Below are positions 34,781 through 45,599 of a stretch of 63,508 bases of DNA, in pieces (position 1 is the stretch's first letter; each line of letters starts with the position of its first letter). A model generated the notes under the pieces. That model made no database searches and was not told the origin of the DNA. It saw only the letters and a program-made list of their open reading frames with translations. Made by a program: the position numbers and the translations under genes. Source of the DNA: Entrophospora sp. SA101 (lineage: Eukaryota > Glomeromycota > Glomeromycetes > Entrophosporales > Entrophosporaceae); contig CAUDNR010004185.1 in NCBI GenBank assembly GCA_958430865.1, forward strand, positions 1-63,508, read 5' to 3'.

Positions 34781-35830
34781 CAATTAATTTAACATGCATA
34801 AATAAATAAAATATTCTATTTTTCAATAAATATATGATAACATTTACACCCGAATTTTCGTGTTTTTGTTTGAGAAATAATAGATAATAAACGCATGACG
34901 TTATACATCACAAAACACATCGCACCATGAATGTCTTGAGAGAACATGAAGCTTTGTCTAATCATATTGATTTTTTCTATTATATTTTAAAGGAAAATAT
35001 TATATACTGAAAGGTTCTTTTAAAAGAATTTACAGAACTCTACCAAAAATAGTAATTAATTCTATAAAGGACCAAGCTCGATTTTTGTAAAACCAACATG
35101 GAAATTTATCAAATATGTGATGATTAAATTTGTGTGCTCTCCAGCACATGGTGTTTACCAACTCTAAGAATTGATTGTTGTATTAATTCTTATTTTCACG
35201 TAGTTTCTGTATATTTCATTAAAAAGATGCAATAAGATTTTGTATCACAGAATTTATTTTAATCGTAGATTTTAATATTAAAAATGTCAAAATTGATTAT
35301 TTGTTTTGATCAATACTTGGAGGTAATTCACTAGCAATACTTTATCTATTTTATTTTTTATTTATAATACGATGGTTTAGATTTAATTTATTAAATGGCA
35401 ACACTTCTTTATCAAAGCCTCGGTCGAAACCCATCAAGCATATTATTATTACATGTATAATTAAAAAAAAGAATGCAATTTGACATGTTTATAGATTTAT
35501 TAATTTAATAACACAAGTCCACATGCTATGATTGTGTAATAAATAACATAGGAATTGAAGATATCATTGAAGTAGCCGATGAAAAATATTTCATTATTTC
35601 TCCTAAATGATGAAATTTTGCATAATATTATGAATCTATGCTACAGTGAATGCTGAACCATCCTCGATCCCTACTGTAAATTTTTCACAATAATAACGCG
35701 CGATAGTTGATAAAAAAGTGAATTGTTGAACAAATAAAGTTTGCCTCAATTGAAATTCACTATATGAACTTTGTCAGTAATGAAATAAATTCAATCGTAG
35801 ACATCAAAAAATTTTTTTTGTTGGTATAAT
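34781..35830. other. Intergenic, no gene recognised
   Basis: Upstream region of the regulator gene. I looked for a missing zinc-cluster exon on the minus strand and saw no CxxC-rich open stretch. Confidence 0.5.
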
Positions 35831-35868
35831 ACAACAACAACGACAACAACAACAACAACAACAACAAC

Positions 35869-35937
<69 letters not shown>
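35831..35937. repeat. (AAC)n-(AAT)n compound microsatellite
   Basis: About 40 bp of caa/aac triplets with one cga interruption pass into about 65 bp of aat triplets. The poly-Leu, poly-Ile and poly-Val ORFs over it are translation artefacts. Confidence 0.97.
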
Positions 35938-35938
<1 letters not shown>

Positions 35939-37232
35939 TGGTGCACAAATTCAAATCGTAAATAAACATACAAACAAAAAAATCTGTTGAATTTAAAAAG
36001 TTTTTTTTTATAAATAATATCATTATATTGTGGTGGAACATCAATATGCAGGAGTGTCCGGATATGTTGTGACTCGCAACAGCAGCATTTGGAAAAATTA
36101 AAGCTTACCCCGAGTCAAATAAGTGTTACCAGAGAACATACTACCAATCATTTGACAATAGCATACAATTTTAATTTCCTGATGAAGGCAACGTTATCTG
36201 CATCGTGGAAACAAATCTACATTGCTATATTGCTATATCAGGGAAACAAGGCACGTTAATGCAAGACAGATTTGCGTGAATGGATCGGAACATTCTATAT
36301 AAAGCCACAAGTTATACTTTTGGTAATCGTGAGGGGAGTGAAACGCCATATATGCAACTACTACGAAATACCAAAGAAGGGGTTCATTTTGCTTTCTGAA
36401 AAATTTACTTCGACTTTAAACAATTCTGCAACCTGAAACTTGTAATGTATGAAAAACCTAAATTGAAATTGGTTTAGCGTTCATAATGGTCTCTATCTTG
36501 AAACTGTTTAGTGTTTTACAACTCCATATTGATCTGCGTGACATGTCCTGTGACTGATAGATATTAATTGCTGCGAAAGTGTGGTTCGAGTTATTAATTA
36601 TGAAATCGCCAAATTTGGCAACTAAACTAAAATCAACTATGCTACTTGAGTAGGATTTCTATTTGAAAAATGTTATTCGAATAAAGCAAACAAAATGAGT
36701 AATTTCGAAGGGAATTCAAAATATTTTAGGGTCACAGCATTGTTCGAAGCGGTTTTAATTGCCCACCCAGCCCACCTGGTTCATAAGGCTTGTTTAGCAA
36801 TTGAGTTGATAATTGAAGGATTAGAGTAGTGATGCCTTCCCTTTGGAGAAATAGATTTGCATATTGTACACACACATATATATATACACTTGTTTAATTT
36901 TATGAATTCAACATCCAACCACGTTGACATTTATCATTATAAATTGTTAAAAGACCTGCTAAAGAATGTTTGCTCTTAACAAAGAATTAAAAAAATTCTT
37001 ATGTAGTGGCTGCAGTTGAATTAATTAGTTGGTCAACTGTTTCTGTTTTTAGATCCCCGATTATTTAAGTAAATAGAATATTTTTCTTGTAATAATCTTT
37101 TAAAAGCTTTTTAGCATTAATTCATTACTTAAAATATTTGCATATTGATATATGTAGTGAAACATCACGCGCAGATTCAAATTCGTATTACAAATAGTAA
37201 ATAAAATTTTAAGTATTAAGCATGGTGATGGA
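35938..37232. other. Intergenic, possible old repeat at 36170-36450
   Basis: The segment around 36180-36350 (aaggcaacgttatctgcatc, gtggaaacaa, atcggaacattct, aagttatacttttggtaatc) resembles 44420-44560 in order and wording but is strongly diverged. Both may be copies of one dispersed repeat. A short (ca)n(ta)n run is at 36869-36888. No gene is recognised. Confidence 0.4.
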
Positions 37233-38000
37233 TAGGGTGACCCAGATTGTGCTTTTGCATAAATCGCTGCATATTTCTTAATTTTTGAGCATAATCGCAT
37301 AATCGAGCATAATTACCATTTTTTGGCATAATCACATAATCTATGTGTATAATTTACCTTTATGTGTGATCGACGATGATATTAAATTGTCGTTTTTGTA
37401 ACCATACTATAAATCATGTAAAAAAATCAATTGTTGATAAGCATATAGAATCAATGAAACATAAAGCTGCTGAACAAAAACATAAAAATAATCCACAACC
37501 TTTACAAAGTTCTTTGTTTTCTTTCACTAATAATGATCGTGACAAAATCAATATTGCAATTATTGAAGCATTTACTAAAGCTGATATTCCTCTGGATAAA
37601 ATAGATAAATTAAAGTCTTTTTAATTGATATTGTAAGAATGGTAAGAAAATTTTCATATCAAAAAAAATTTAAAAAAAATTAATTTGAATATTTTAATGT
37701 AAATTATCATTTATTTTTATTTTTATTATTTCCTAGGAGGTTATATTGTAGGTTCAATCAACTTCAAGAAAAATATTTGCCAATGAGTTATGAATTTGAA
37801 GTACAGAAATTAAACTTCCTGTGTTCAGTGTTGATGTTGAAAGGTCTATAAAAGTATATTAACTGATAAACGCACAGCTTTAAAAGAAGATTCGATTAAA
37901 AAAATAAATTTCATGTATTTTAATTTTTCTGATGAATAATAAATAAAAAATTTTAATATTAATTTTGGTCGGAATTATTATAAATTTGCCCAAAAATTAA
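37233..38000 (+). mobile_element. Internally deleted hAT element, copy B (with ORF 37376-37624)
   Basis: Plus-strand copy of the family at 27056-27973. The ORF at 37376-37624 (82 aa as drawn) carries the zinc-finger region LNCRFCNHTINH...VDKHIESMKH (CxxC...HxxxxxH) and then DKINIAIIEAFTKADIPLDK, as in the N-terminus of CGGBP1-like hAT transposases. Further downstream (about 37815-37920) the C-terminal block with VYKSILTDKRTALKEDSIKK remains, out of frame. The left end shows agggtgacccagattgtgc near 37235. The right terminal repeat is missing beyond about 38000, so this copy is truncated. Confidence 0.7.
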
Positions 38001-39459
38001 TTGGATATTTCATTTGTTCCACAAAATCAAACTGTTACGCAAAAAATTTATTTAATTTGTTTAAAGATTGATCAAGATTTAAATCACCTTTCAAAATTAA
38101 TTCTTCAGACCCTCCAAATTAATATTATCTTCACTATCTATAGTATTTTCATCCACTTCCTCATCTTCTTCACCTAATACAGATGTATTATCTAAACTTT
38201 CTAATCTATTGTTATATAAATTTCCTAAATACTCAATGCCATTCAATAAATAATCAAGACAATGTTGACATTTAAACTGTAAATCTTGAAGATATTGATA
38301 ATGATATTCATAGATTACAAATTGATATGCAATTATCATCATTATAGTCATCTGCTATTTCACAATTTTCATAATCACAGCAGGAATCAAAACTGGGCAG
38401 ATAATTGGTAACAGAGAATCATTACTTTTCTTTTTAGATTTATTTCTGTGAAGGGCTCATAATTTGATATAACATATCAAAAAAGCTTTTAACAAAGGAT
38501 CTCTCTCTTTCTTTGATCATTTTTACAAATTCATTGTGATCATTAATAATTCCATTTTTTTCACCATGTTGATACTTTATATTCAATTTATTTGATTAAT
38601 TATTTAATCACCTTTAATATTAAATTCTGTAATTTGATTTTATAAACTAAAATTAGTATTTGCTTCCATTTCAATTGATTTTCTCATTTTATATGTTGCA
38701 TTTTCAGTTTTCTTTTATATCTATTATATCTATCATATGCTATATAAGAATTATAGATTTAGAACATATTCTTTCGCCTATATTTAATTCATAACCCACT
38801 AGTTCAGCTTTCTCTTTTCCTTGTTCTGAAATATTTCGCCACTTAGAGTCATCTTTTTTCTATTTTGCAAACAGAACAAAAACCAACAGGCATTTTAGTA
38901 ATGACTTGCAATCAAGAAATAAAAACTGTTACTTCGAATGGATCAGGGTGGATCAGGGAATGTTGAAGTTAAAAGAGTATACTTGTAAAATTTGAAAGGT
39001 TGTTATTTAGTGTATTTGCACCCGCCTCATAAGTGTAACCCATAGTCTATACTAAAACAATTGAAAAATAATCAACATAATATAAATAATGTCCGCCATG
39101 CTGTTTATTTATACATTTATTATTAGTAAATGAATGCAAAGAAATTTTGCAAAGTATTCATAAGGCAACATGGACAAGGATATATATATATATATGTTTA
39201 TGATGAAAACAATAGTAAGTTAGTGATATTGAAATGCTTGATAAAATTTTGATAAACTCAATAGTAATTTTCATTTAAAATGATAAATTTCGTGTCAATG
39301 GATTTTATATATAATATTTCATGCATATCTAAGCTCCATGTGAGCCGGTTTGCATTGGCTCACACAAAACATTAATCGAATCATTGTAAAATTAAATCAG
39401 AAATGATATTTAGTTGCCTTGGTATAATCAAATTCAAAGGTAGCGGAAATTGTGCAATG
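38001..39459. other. Intergenic with unrecognised minus ORF 38097-38351
   Basis: The minus ORF (84 aa) ends in an acidic stretch (LGEEDEEVDENTIDSEDNIN) similar in character to the acidic piece at 39670-39760. It may be the remains of a transposon protein. No other gene is seen. A (ta)n run is at 39181-39194. Confidence 0.35.
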
Positions 39460-40686
39460 CAATGTTGTGACCCTAAACCCTTTTGGCTTCTCGAAACAGT
39501 TTCGGTAAACTGTCTAGTTTAGGTTTCGGGTTACAGAATGTAAATCAACACCAAAACCTAAGCCCATATTCGACTTTACCCAAATTTAAATTCATATCCA
39601 AAACCTTATTATTTATTTTAATTTGAGAAATGTAACTCAATTTATATTTCTATTTGTGTTCAGGGCAATGAAAGTAATAGTGAATCCATTGATACAGAAT
39701 CAGATATTGATCCTGACAATTATGAATATTATAATAACCATAATAGAAGACTACATAGATTTAAATAATTCTTTATTTAATTATGAAGGTAGTAACAAAA
39801 ATGAAATTGATATAAGTGTAGAGAATTTACAACATAATGAAAATTATGAATATAACCCCAATGATTTGGGTTTCCAATATTTTTTTGATGTGATGTGTGA
39901 AAATAACATCAATACTGCACTGCAAAAAGAAAAAATAGTTAATTATGAATGTGATACTGATGAGGAAGATTTGGATTATGATTCACATAATTTTTTAGGT
40001 TTGATAATGAAGACGGAAATTTCAACGAAAATAATAATGATGAAATTCAAAGTTCTGAAGGAATTTATGATGGTGGTGAAAAAAATTATTAATATTAATA
40101 GAGAAGGGAGTCAAAAATAATATTGATTTATATGGAAGTAATGATGAAAGTTCAGATAAGGATGATGATATTGAAATAAATGAAGATAAAGAAAAAAAAT
40201 CTAAAAATACATCAAGGAAAAGAATTAAAAAAAACTATAAAGATTAATTTCGTGATCCGTGTGAAACATCTGCAAAATTTGCAGATCACCAATTAAAATT
40301 TTCTGGACTCCAACATAACCACCCTTTATGTTGATATAAACTAAAATTGTACTTTTAACGCATGATATGAATCTCGAAGTTTAAATATACAAATTTTCAA
40401 AGGAACTTTCTTATAAAATATTTTGTTTATATGTAGGAATCGCTGGATTCCTGCCTAAAATTACTATATAAAATTTAAAGGTTTGAGAAGCAATTAAAAA
40501 TATTTATGATGTAAAAATAGTTGTAGAATTAATTTTATCCAAGAAGTGTAAATATGTTATTTCTATTTAAAAATTATCGTGATCATGTAATTTTCTTGGC
40601 TCACGTTGGTCACGTGAGATAATATCAGATTCTCAAAACTCCTGAAATCATAATGCTTATTATCGCCACAAAAACATATTAATGAT

Positions 40687-42555
40687 CAGGGCTGGAAATA
40701 GGGTCTGAAAAAAACGGAAATTTCTCTTGAATGCTAAAAATTTTCCAGAAGAAAAATTTAAAAAAAGGAAAATTTTTTGGGTACTAAATTTTTATTTTTT
40801 TCAAATTTAAGAATTTTCTTTATTGTTTTTTTTTTTACTAAGAGCATCACTAAAACCATAACCAAATAAATCAGTACCTTATAAACCAATCATCATTAAT
40901 AAGTACAATGTGCCATTTTCCATTGCATTACATTTGATAATATTCTGTTTGCTAAAACCTCTTTCACAATCTACACTAGAAAATGGAATTGAGTGCACTA
41001 TTTCCATAAGTTTTAAGATATAAATATAAGACTTGGAAGTTTGGAAATTGGAATATCTTCTTTTGCTATCCAGTAAATTATTTCATTACATCAATTATAT
41101 ATTTGTTTCCATTACTAATGGCTCTTTTGGAAGACTCTTGCATGGTTATTCTTGACTTTTCTAGAAACAAAGCATCTTTGTGTTGGTTTGAAAGCGCATC
41201 AGTGGCTAGAGCAGTAGATTTTGAAACATTCTTTGATCCTAATAATAACATTATAATTATACATGAAGTTGAAAATATTTTGACCATTTGCAGATCTGGT
41301 CGAAATAGGGTTGAAATAAGGTTGAAACTGATTTTTACTATGTAGTTGTCTCAAGTCGACTTTGGGTTTTTAATTTTGACTTATGTATAATTATAATATT
41401 AGTAAATTAATAATTACAAAATGCAAAATCAATTATATTTATTTGTCACCTTTTCCTGTAAATAGATTTTTTTCCAATGTACTTTATAAATTGTGCAAAA
41501 CATTCTCTTCATTGTTGTATCATATTTTAACCATTTATATATGTTAACCATTCATGCCAAAAACTTCTTCCTGATTTTTAAAATGCACTTTTTTATTTGA
41601 CATAATTCTTTATTTTATTTTATTTTTTTGATTTTTTTGAAGTATCATCATCATCTGAACCTTGAATTGTCAAATCACCTGGGCCTTCTACATCTGATTA
41701 ATCAATATTTATTTCATCTATAAATGCTTCATCATCCTAAATTTCGGTAGTCAAATTATCTAAATTTTCTTGTTCTATACCATTTGTTTTTTTGAATAAA
41801 AGAAAACAAAAATACATAATTCATATTTAAAGTGTATATATTTTTAAATTTAATAATTTAATAGCAGTGAAATAAGATTTAAATTGAGTCAATATTTTTC
41901 TTCTGAAAATTCAAAAGATACAAATTATGGTTCTTTTCTAAAATATTGAAGCAACGGCACACATATACTGTATGTATACATATTTAGTATGGTTGGCTCG
42001 GTCTAAAGACCTCCTATTGCTGTGCCATGCGGCCAAATTTCAAAATAGCAATTTTGTAATTCGTTCAAAAATTTTCAAAAAATAGGACTTTACGTGATTT
42101 TAGTTTTCTTACTATTACTGCCAAATTTAGATACGTTAGTCAAGAGCTAGTCTAAATTTGGTAATGTTTTCCTAAATTTAGAAATGATCATAGTGGACAA
42201 AATTCCTCGCGAGCATAGTAAAGTACATGCTTTAAAAAAGAATAGAATTCTACAACAAATAATTTTTTTGAGAAAATCTCTCTATTACATTAAAACTAAA
42301 GACATATTCTATCAACTAATAGAGCTATTTTTTTAAAAGGTAAGACAGAAAGTGACTTCTATACTTTTAAAATTTAGGAGGTCTTTAGACCGAGCCAATT
42401 ATATAAAATTTTTTTTATGCGGATGGAAAAATTTGTACAAAAAATAAAAATAAAAATAAAAATAAAAAGGAAAAATATAAATATCCGGCAACTCTTTTTT
42501 TTCCGGGAATTAAAATGTTTTAAAAATCCGGATTTTTATATTATTTCCAGCCCTG
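40687..42555 (-). mobile_element. hAT element with 8-bp TSD, inside 39460-42926
   Basis: The ends cagggctggaaata and tatttccagccctg are perfect inverted repeats of the classic hAT type, and ttaatgat is duplicated exactly at 40679-40686 and 42556-42563. On the minus strand near 40985-40930 the dimerisation motif reads SSVDCERGFSKQNIIKCNA, followed by a LLMMIGL piece and a stop, so the transposase is degraded. Removing the element and one TSD rejoins the host sequence. A smaller MITE (41992-42399) has inserted within it. The ORFs at 41078-41287 and 41103-41345 lie in its decayed interior. Confidence 0.88.
41992..42399. mobile_element. MITE with ggctcggtctaaagacctcc ends, copy B
   Basis: Second copy of the element at 17829-18274. 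It has the same 23-bp inverted ends and a related interior carrying small deletions and many substitutions. It sits inside the hAT element, making it the innermost layer of the nest. Confidence 0.82.
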
Positions 42556-42926
42556 TTAATGATCGGCAAATTTTTGCAGTTGTTTCACGAATTAAAAGTT
42601 TAAAAAATAGCATTAAAAGTTTAAAAAATAAATTAATAACAATAAACTTTGAAATAAAATCAATTGGTAATATTTTACAATAAAGGCAAATTAATTTTGA
42701 TATAAAAAATAGTTATTGTTTGGTGTAAAAATAGTTCAGATAATAAAAATAATTTGTTGATATAAATTTTTTTAGTTTCAGTAGGAGTTTGAGATTTAGG
42801 TTTTGGTATTTTTGTGTTTCAGTTTCAGTATGGATTTTAAATTTCGGTAAGGTTTAAATTTTAAATCTCTCTAAACTAATTTAGGAGCGTATGTCCCTAA
42901 ACTCGGAGTCTAGGATCACAACATTG

Positions 42927-43309
42927 GTGCAATAGTTTTAAATCATAAGCACAAAGAATTTTAAGTAATTATTTATGAAATAATTAACTTTAAAAGATTT
43001 GATTATTCATGTAATTGATTAAATGATATCAAACTGCTTTTCGTGTTCCAGGGTCATTTAACTAGTTGGACGTTAAATGAAACGGCTTATTTATTAATTT
43101 GGCTCTATCTATCGAAGGAGGTTATCTGGTAAAACTCGGGAAGGACATAAAATCATGGCCAAATTCATCAATCCTAAATTGCAAACGAGGCACATTATAC
43201 TTACTCGAGAGGGCAGGTATAGTGGGTGATCAAGTTTTCTATGTTCAATAAATTAAAGAGCATCGATAAACTTGGGAATATCTGGGATGCTTCATATTTA
43301 AATATTCAT
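42927..43309. other. Intergenic; 54-codon open stretch unassigned
   Basis: Around 43075-43250 a plus-strand frame reads LALSIEGGYLVKLGKDIKSW followed by about 30 more residues without a stop. There is no start codon context and I recognise no family. It is probably a gene relic. Confidence 0.3.
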
Positions 43310-43985
43310 TGCTCCCTCCTTTTTTTTAAAAAAAAAAATACAACGGAAAAAATGCATTACATGAGAATGTAACCAACCTGTAAAGTTTGTAAAGTTTGAG
43401 GTTTCTATCTAGGAAAATAACAATTAAAAAAATTAAAGATTCAACCATATTTTTTTTTTTTTGAAAATTTAATCCGTCATTAGGTACAAAAATATGAGGA
43501 TAAATATTTAATCTACTAGCTTAGTTGAAAATTCTAAACCTGTAATTTCATTATTCAACTCATTCTAATGATCAGCATCTGCTTGCTAAATTTCTCATCT
43601 GGAAGTTTTTTATCGTTCTGACTACAGCTGTTCTTGCAAAGCCAAGTGATTTAGAAATATTATTGCTGCGTTCCTAAAGTCCAATTATTTGTCCACGTTT
43701 AGACTCTTTAAAATTGACAATTTTTATTTAACTTTCAAATTTAGCAAAGTAAATAACAAAAAAACGTAAAAATATACGACGTGTACTCAAGTTATCACAT
43801 GCTAAAATTCAGGTGTCGTTGACATGTAATTTTTGGGCAATTAAGCATTTTTTTGACAAGCTGTATTTTTTTAATGACGTTTATTTTAATATTTTCCTAG
43901 ACTTTAAATTTTTATATCATTATAATGTACGTTTTTGCGGAATTATTAGATTTGTGGTGATTGAAACTTTTGTCCAGGGAGCACA
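43310..43985 (-). mobile_element. Decayed Tc1-like element
   Basis: The right end (acttttgtccagggagca, to about 43984) matches the Tc1 terminal type. The left end near 43310 (tgctccctcc) is a poor inverted match. On the minus strand around 43715-43590 the N-terminal helix-turn-helix of a Tc1 transposase is readable (ESKRGQIIGL, a stop, ERSNNISKSLGFARTAVVRT). No catalytic part is seen. The ORF at 43813-44040 crosses the right end and is spurious. Confidence 0.6.
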
Positions 43986-45059
43986 TTTGGTCCCATTTGT
44001 TTTGCCCTCGCAACTCATAGTATTAGTATTAGTGTGCTGATGAGATTTTTTAGAGTACACATTAATATATAACTAATCTTTCTTTATCATGAACTCAATT
44101 TATTAGTTATTTGCTATTGCTACTATTTATATCTTACTTCAAAGATTTATTTTCTTCCGACTAAATTTTTTATTAAAGTATAAGAAAATTGGCATTTATG
44201 GATAAATGATCCCAACAAACCGATATAAATATTCGATTAATCATCCTAATATTAGAATATCAGCATTTCTAATAGCTGCGGATTCTTGATAAAATAAATT
44301 ATAAAAGCCTTAATGAAGTAAACTTCAGCTCGCTATATCATAACGAAGCAGAAGTATCCAGGAAGGGGCTAGAGATTAATGTAACTAAATGAATCAGGGA
44401 AACAAAGCGACATGACTGCATCATAATTACAAGGTAATGTTGTCTGTATTGTGGAAAATATGCTAAAGTTGCTGCATGGAGAAATTCAATTTTATATGCA
44501 GAATCGGAATGTTCCAGATGATGCCTTAAGTTACACCTTTGGGAATTGTGGAAAGAGAATATGCTAAATAAATACACGACCACAAAGATACAAAGGAAAA
44601 GTTTACTTGGCTTTTTCAAGCATTTATTTCGACTAGTGAGCTTAATTGTTCTGGATTATGAGCTGGATTTTAGGTTAATAAGAAGATCTTGTTTAGCTAT
44701 TTGGGCTGACAAATTAAAGATTAACTGCTGTGCTTTACTTTCGGGTGAATAATATAGTAGGTATAAGTTATTGTCAAAAGACAATACTGACACTTTTCCT
44801 TTGGGGAGATAAAACCATCACATTTGAGATATGTTAATGATTTATTTGATTTCATATTTATTGTATCGAAATAAATGTTTGCTAAATAGTTAATAAAAAC
44901 ATTAACATACACTCTTGTCCACCAAATTTCTACAATTCTCCATTACTATCAACTAAAACTTAAAAGATTAAACACAATTACCAAACGAAATGCCATTAAC
45001 TCATTAATTAGTCATTACTCAATAGATAATTAGGTATATCAGAAACTATATTACCTCCT
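43986..45059. other. Intergenic; possible diverged repeat at 44400-44560
   Basis: This contains the counterpart of the 36180-36350 sequence. ORFs on both strands (44338-44619, 44546-44752, 44721-44912) lack motifs. No gene is supportable. Confidence 0.35.
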
Positions 45060-45430
45060 AAATCGGCAAAATATTCACCAAAGTTTATCATGGATGGTGG
45101 GATTGTGGTCCAGACCATCCCGACAGCGCAAATGTTGACTTGGTGTTTTCACCCTTCCTAACAAAGTATGATCAAAAAATCACATCATCAAAGGAAGATA
45201 CATAGCTGCAGGCTTACTCTTTCTTAATCGAATCAAGCTTCGCATTATCCAAGTATATTCACCAGCAATCTCTGATCCTAACATTACTAACTCCAGCTCA
45301 TAATCAACTAATTTCATTTATCAATCGAAGCTCGCAAAATAATTTCTCTTTAATTATAATGGGTAATTTCAATTCGAACCAATTGTTGCTTCTTCACATT
45401 TATTGTTGGTTTCTTTAGAATCTGTAAATC
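45060..45430 (+). pseudogene. LINE-type endonuclease (EEP) relic
   Basis: Plus-strand frames read SLSWMVGLWSRPSR, then ASIS-type sequence ending HIIKGRYIAAGLLFLNRIKL and RIIQVYSPAISDPN, a stop, and after a frame change FSLIIMGNFNS. This is the order of motifs in the apurinic-like endonuclease domain of non-LTR retrotransposons, where the last motif is normally GDFN. Stops and frame changes show that it is dead. No reverse transcriptase part follows. Confidence 0.65.
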
Positions 45431-45599
45431 ATATTATAATTGTTTGAATTTTTTTTTTTTTGATTGTTGAAATGCTTCTTTATTTATTATTTCCGAAAAC
45501 AAATCCTCATTCATTGATTATCGAACTAATTCTAATGGATCATAATCTAGACTAATATTATCATCATTATAATCTTTACAGCTTTCCAATTCCATATCC

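Larger units (their letters stand above)
39460..42926. mobile_element. Outer DNA transposon of a three-level nest
   Basis: The ends caatgttgtgaccctaaac and its near-inverse (gtctaggatcacaacattg) form a short TIR. gtgcaatg (39452-39459) and gtgcaata (42927-42934) flank it as an 8-bp target duplication with one mismatch, as hAT-type enzymes leave. Interior ORF pieces (39623-40120 and others in changing frames, with acidic NESNSESIDTESDIDPDNYE) look like decayed transposase or accessory protein that I cannot assign. A complete hAT element (40687-42555) has inserted into it. Confidence 0.65.

Noticed and set aside
35760..36044. Poly-Leu and poly-Ile/Val ORFs
   Set aside because: Translations of the AAC/AAT microsatellite.
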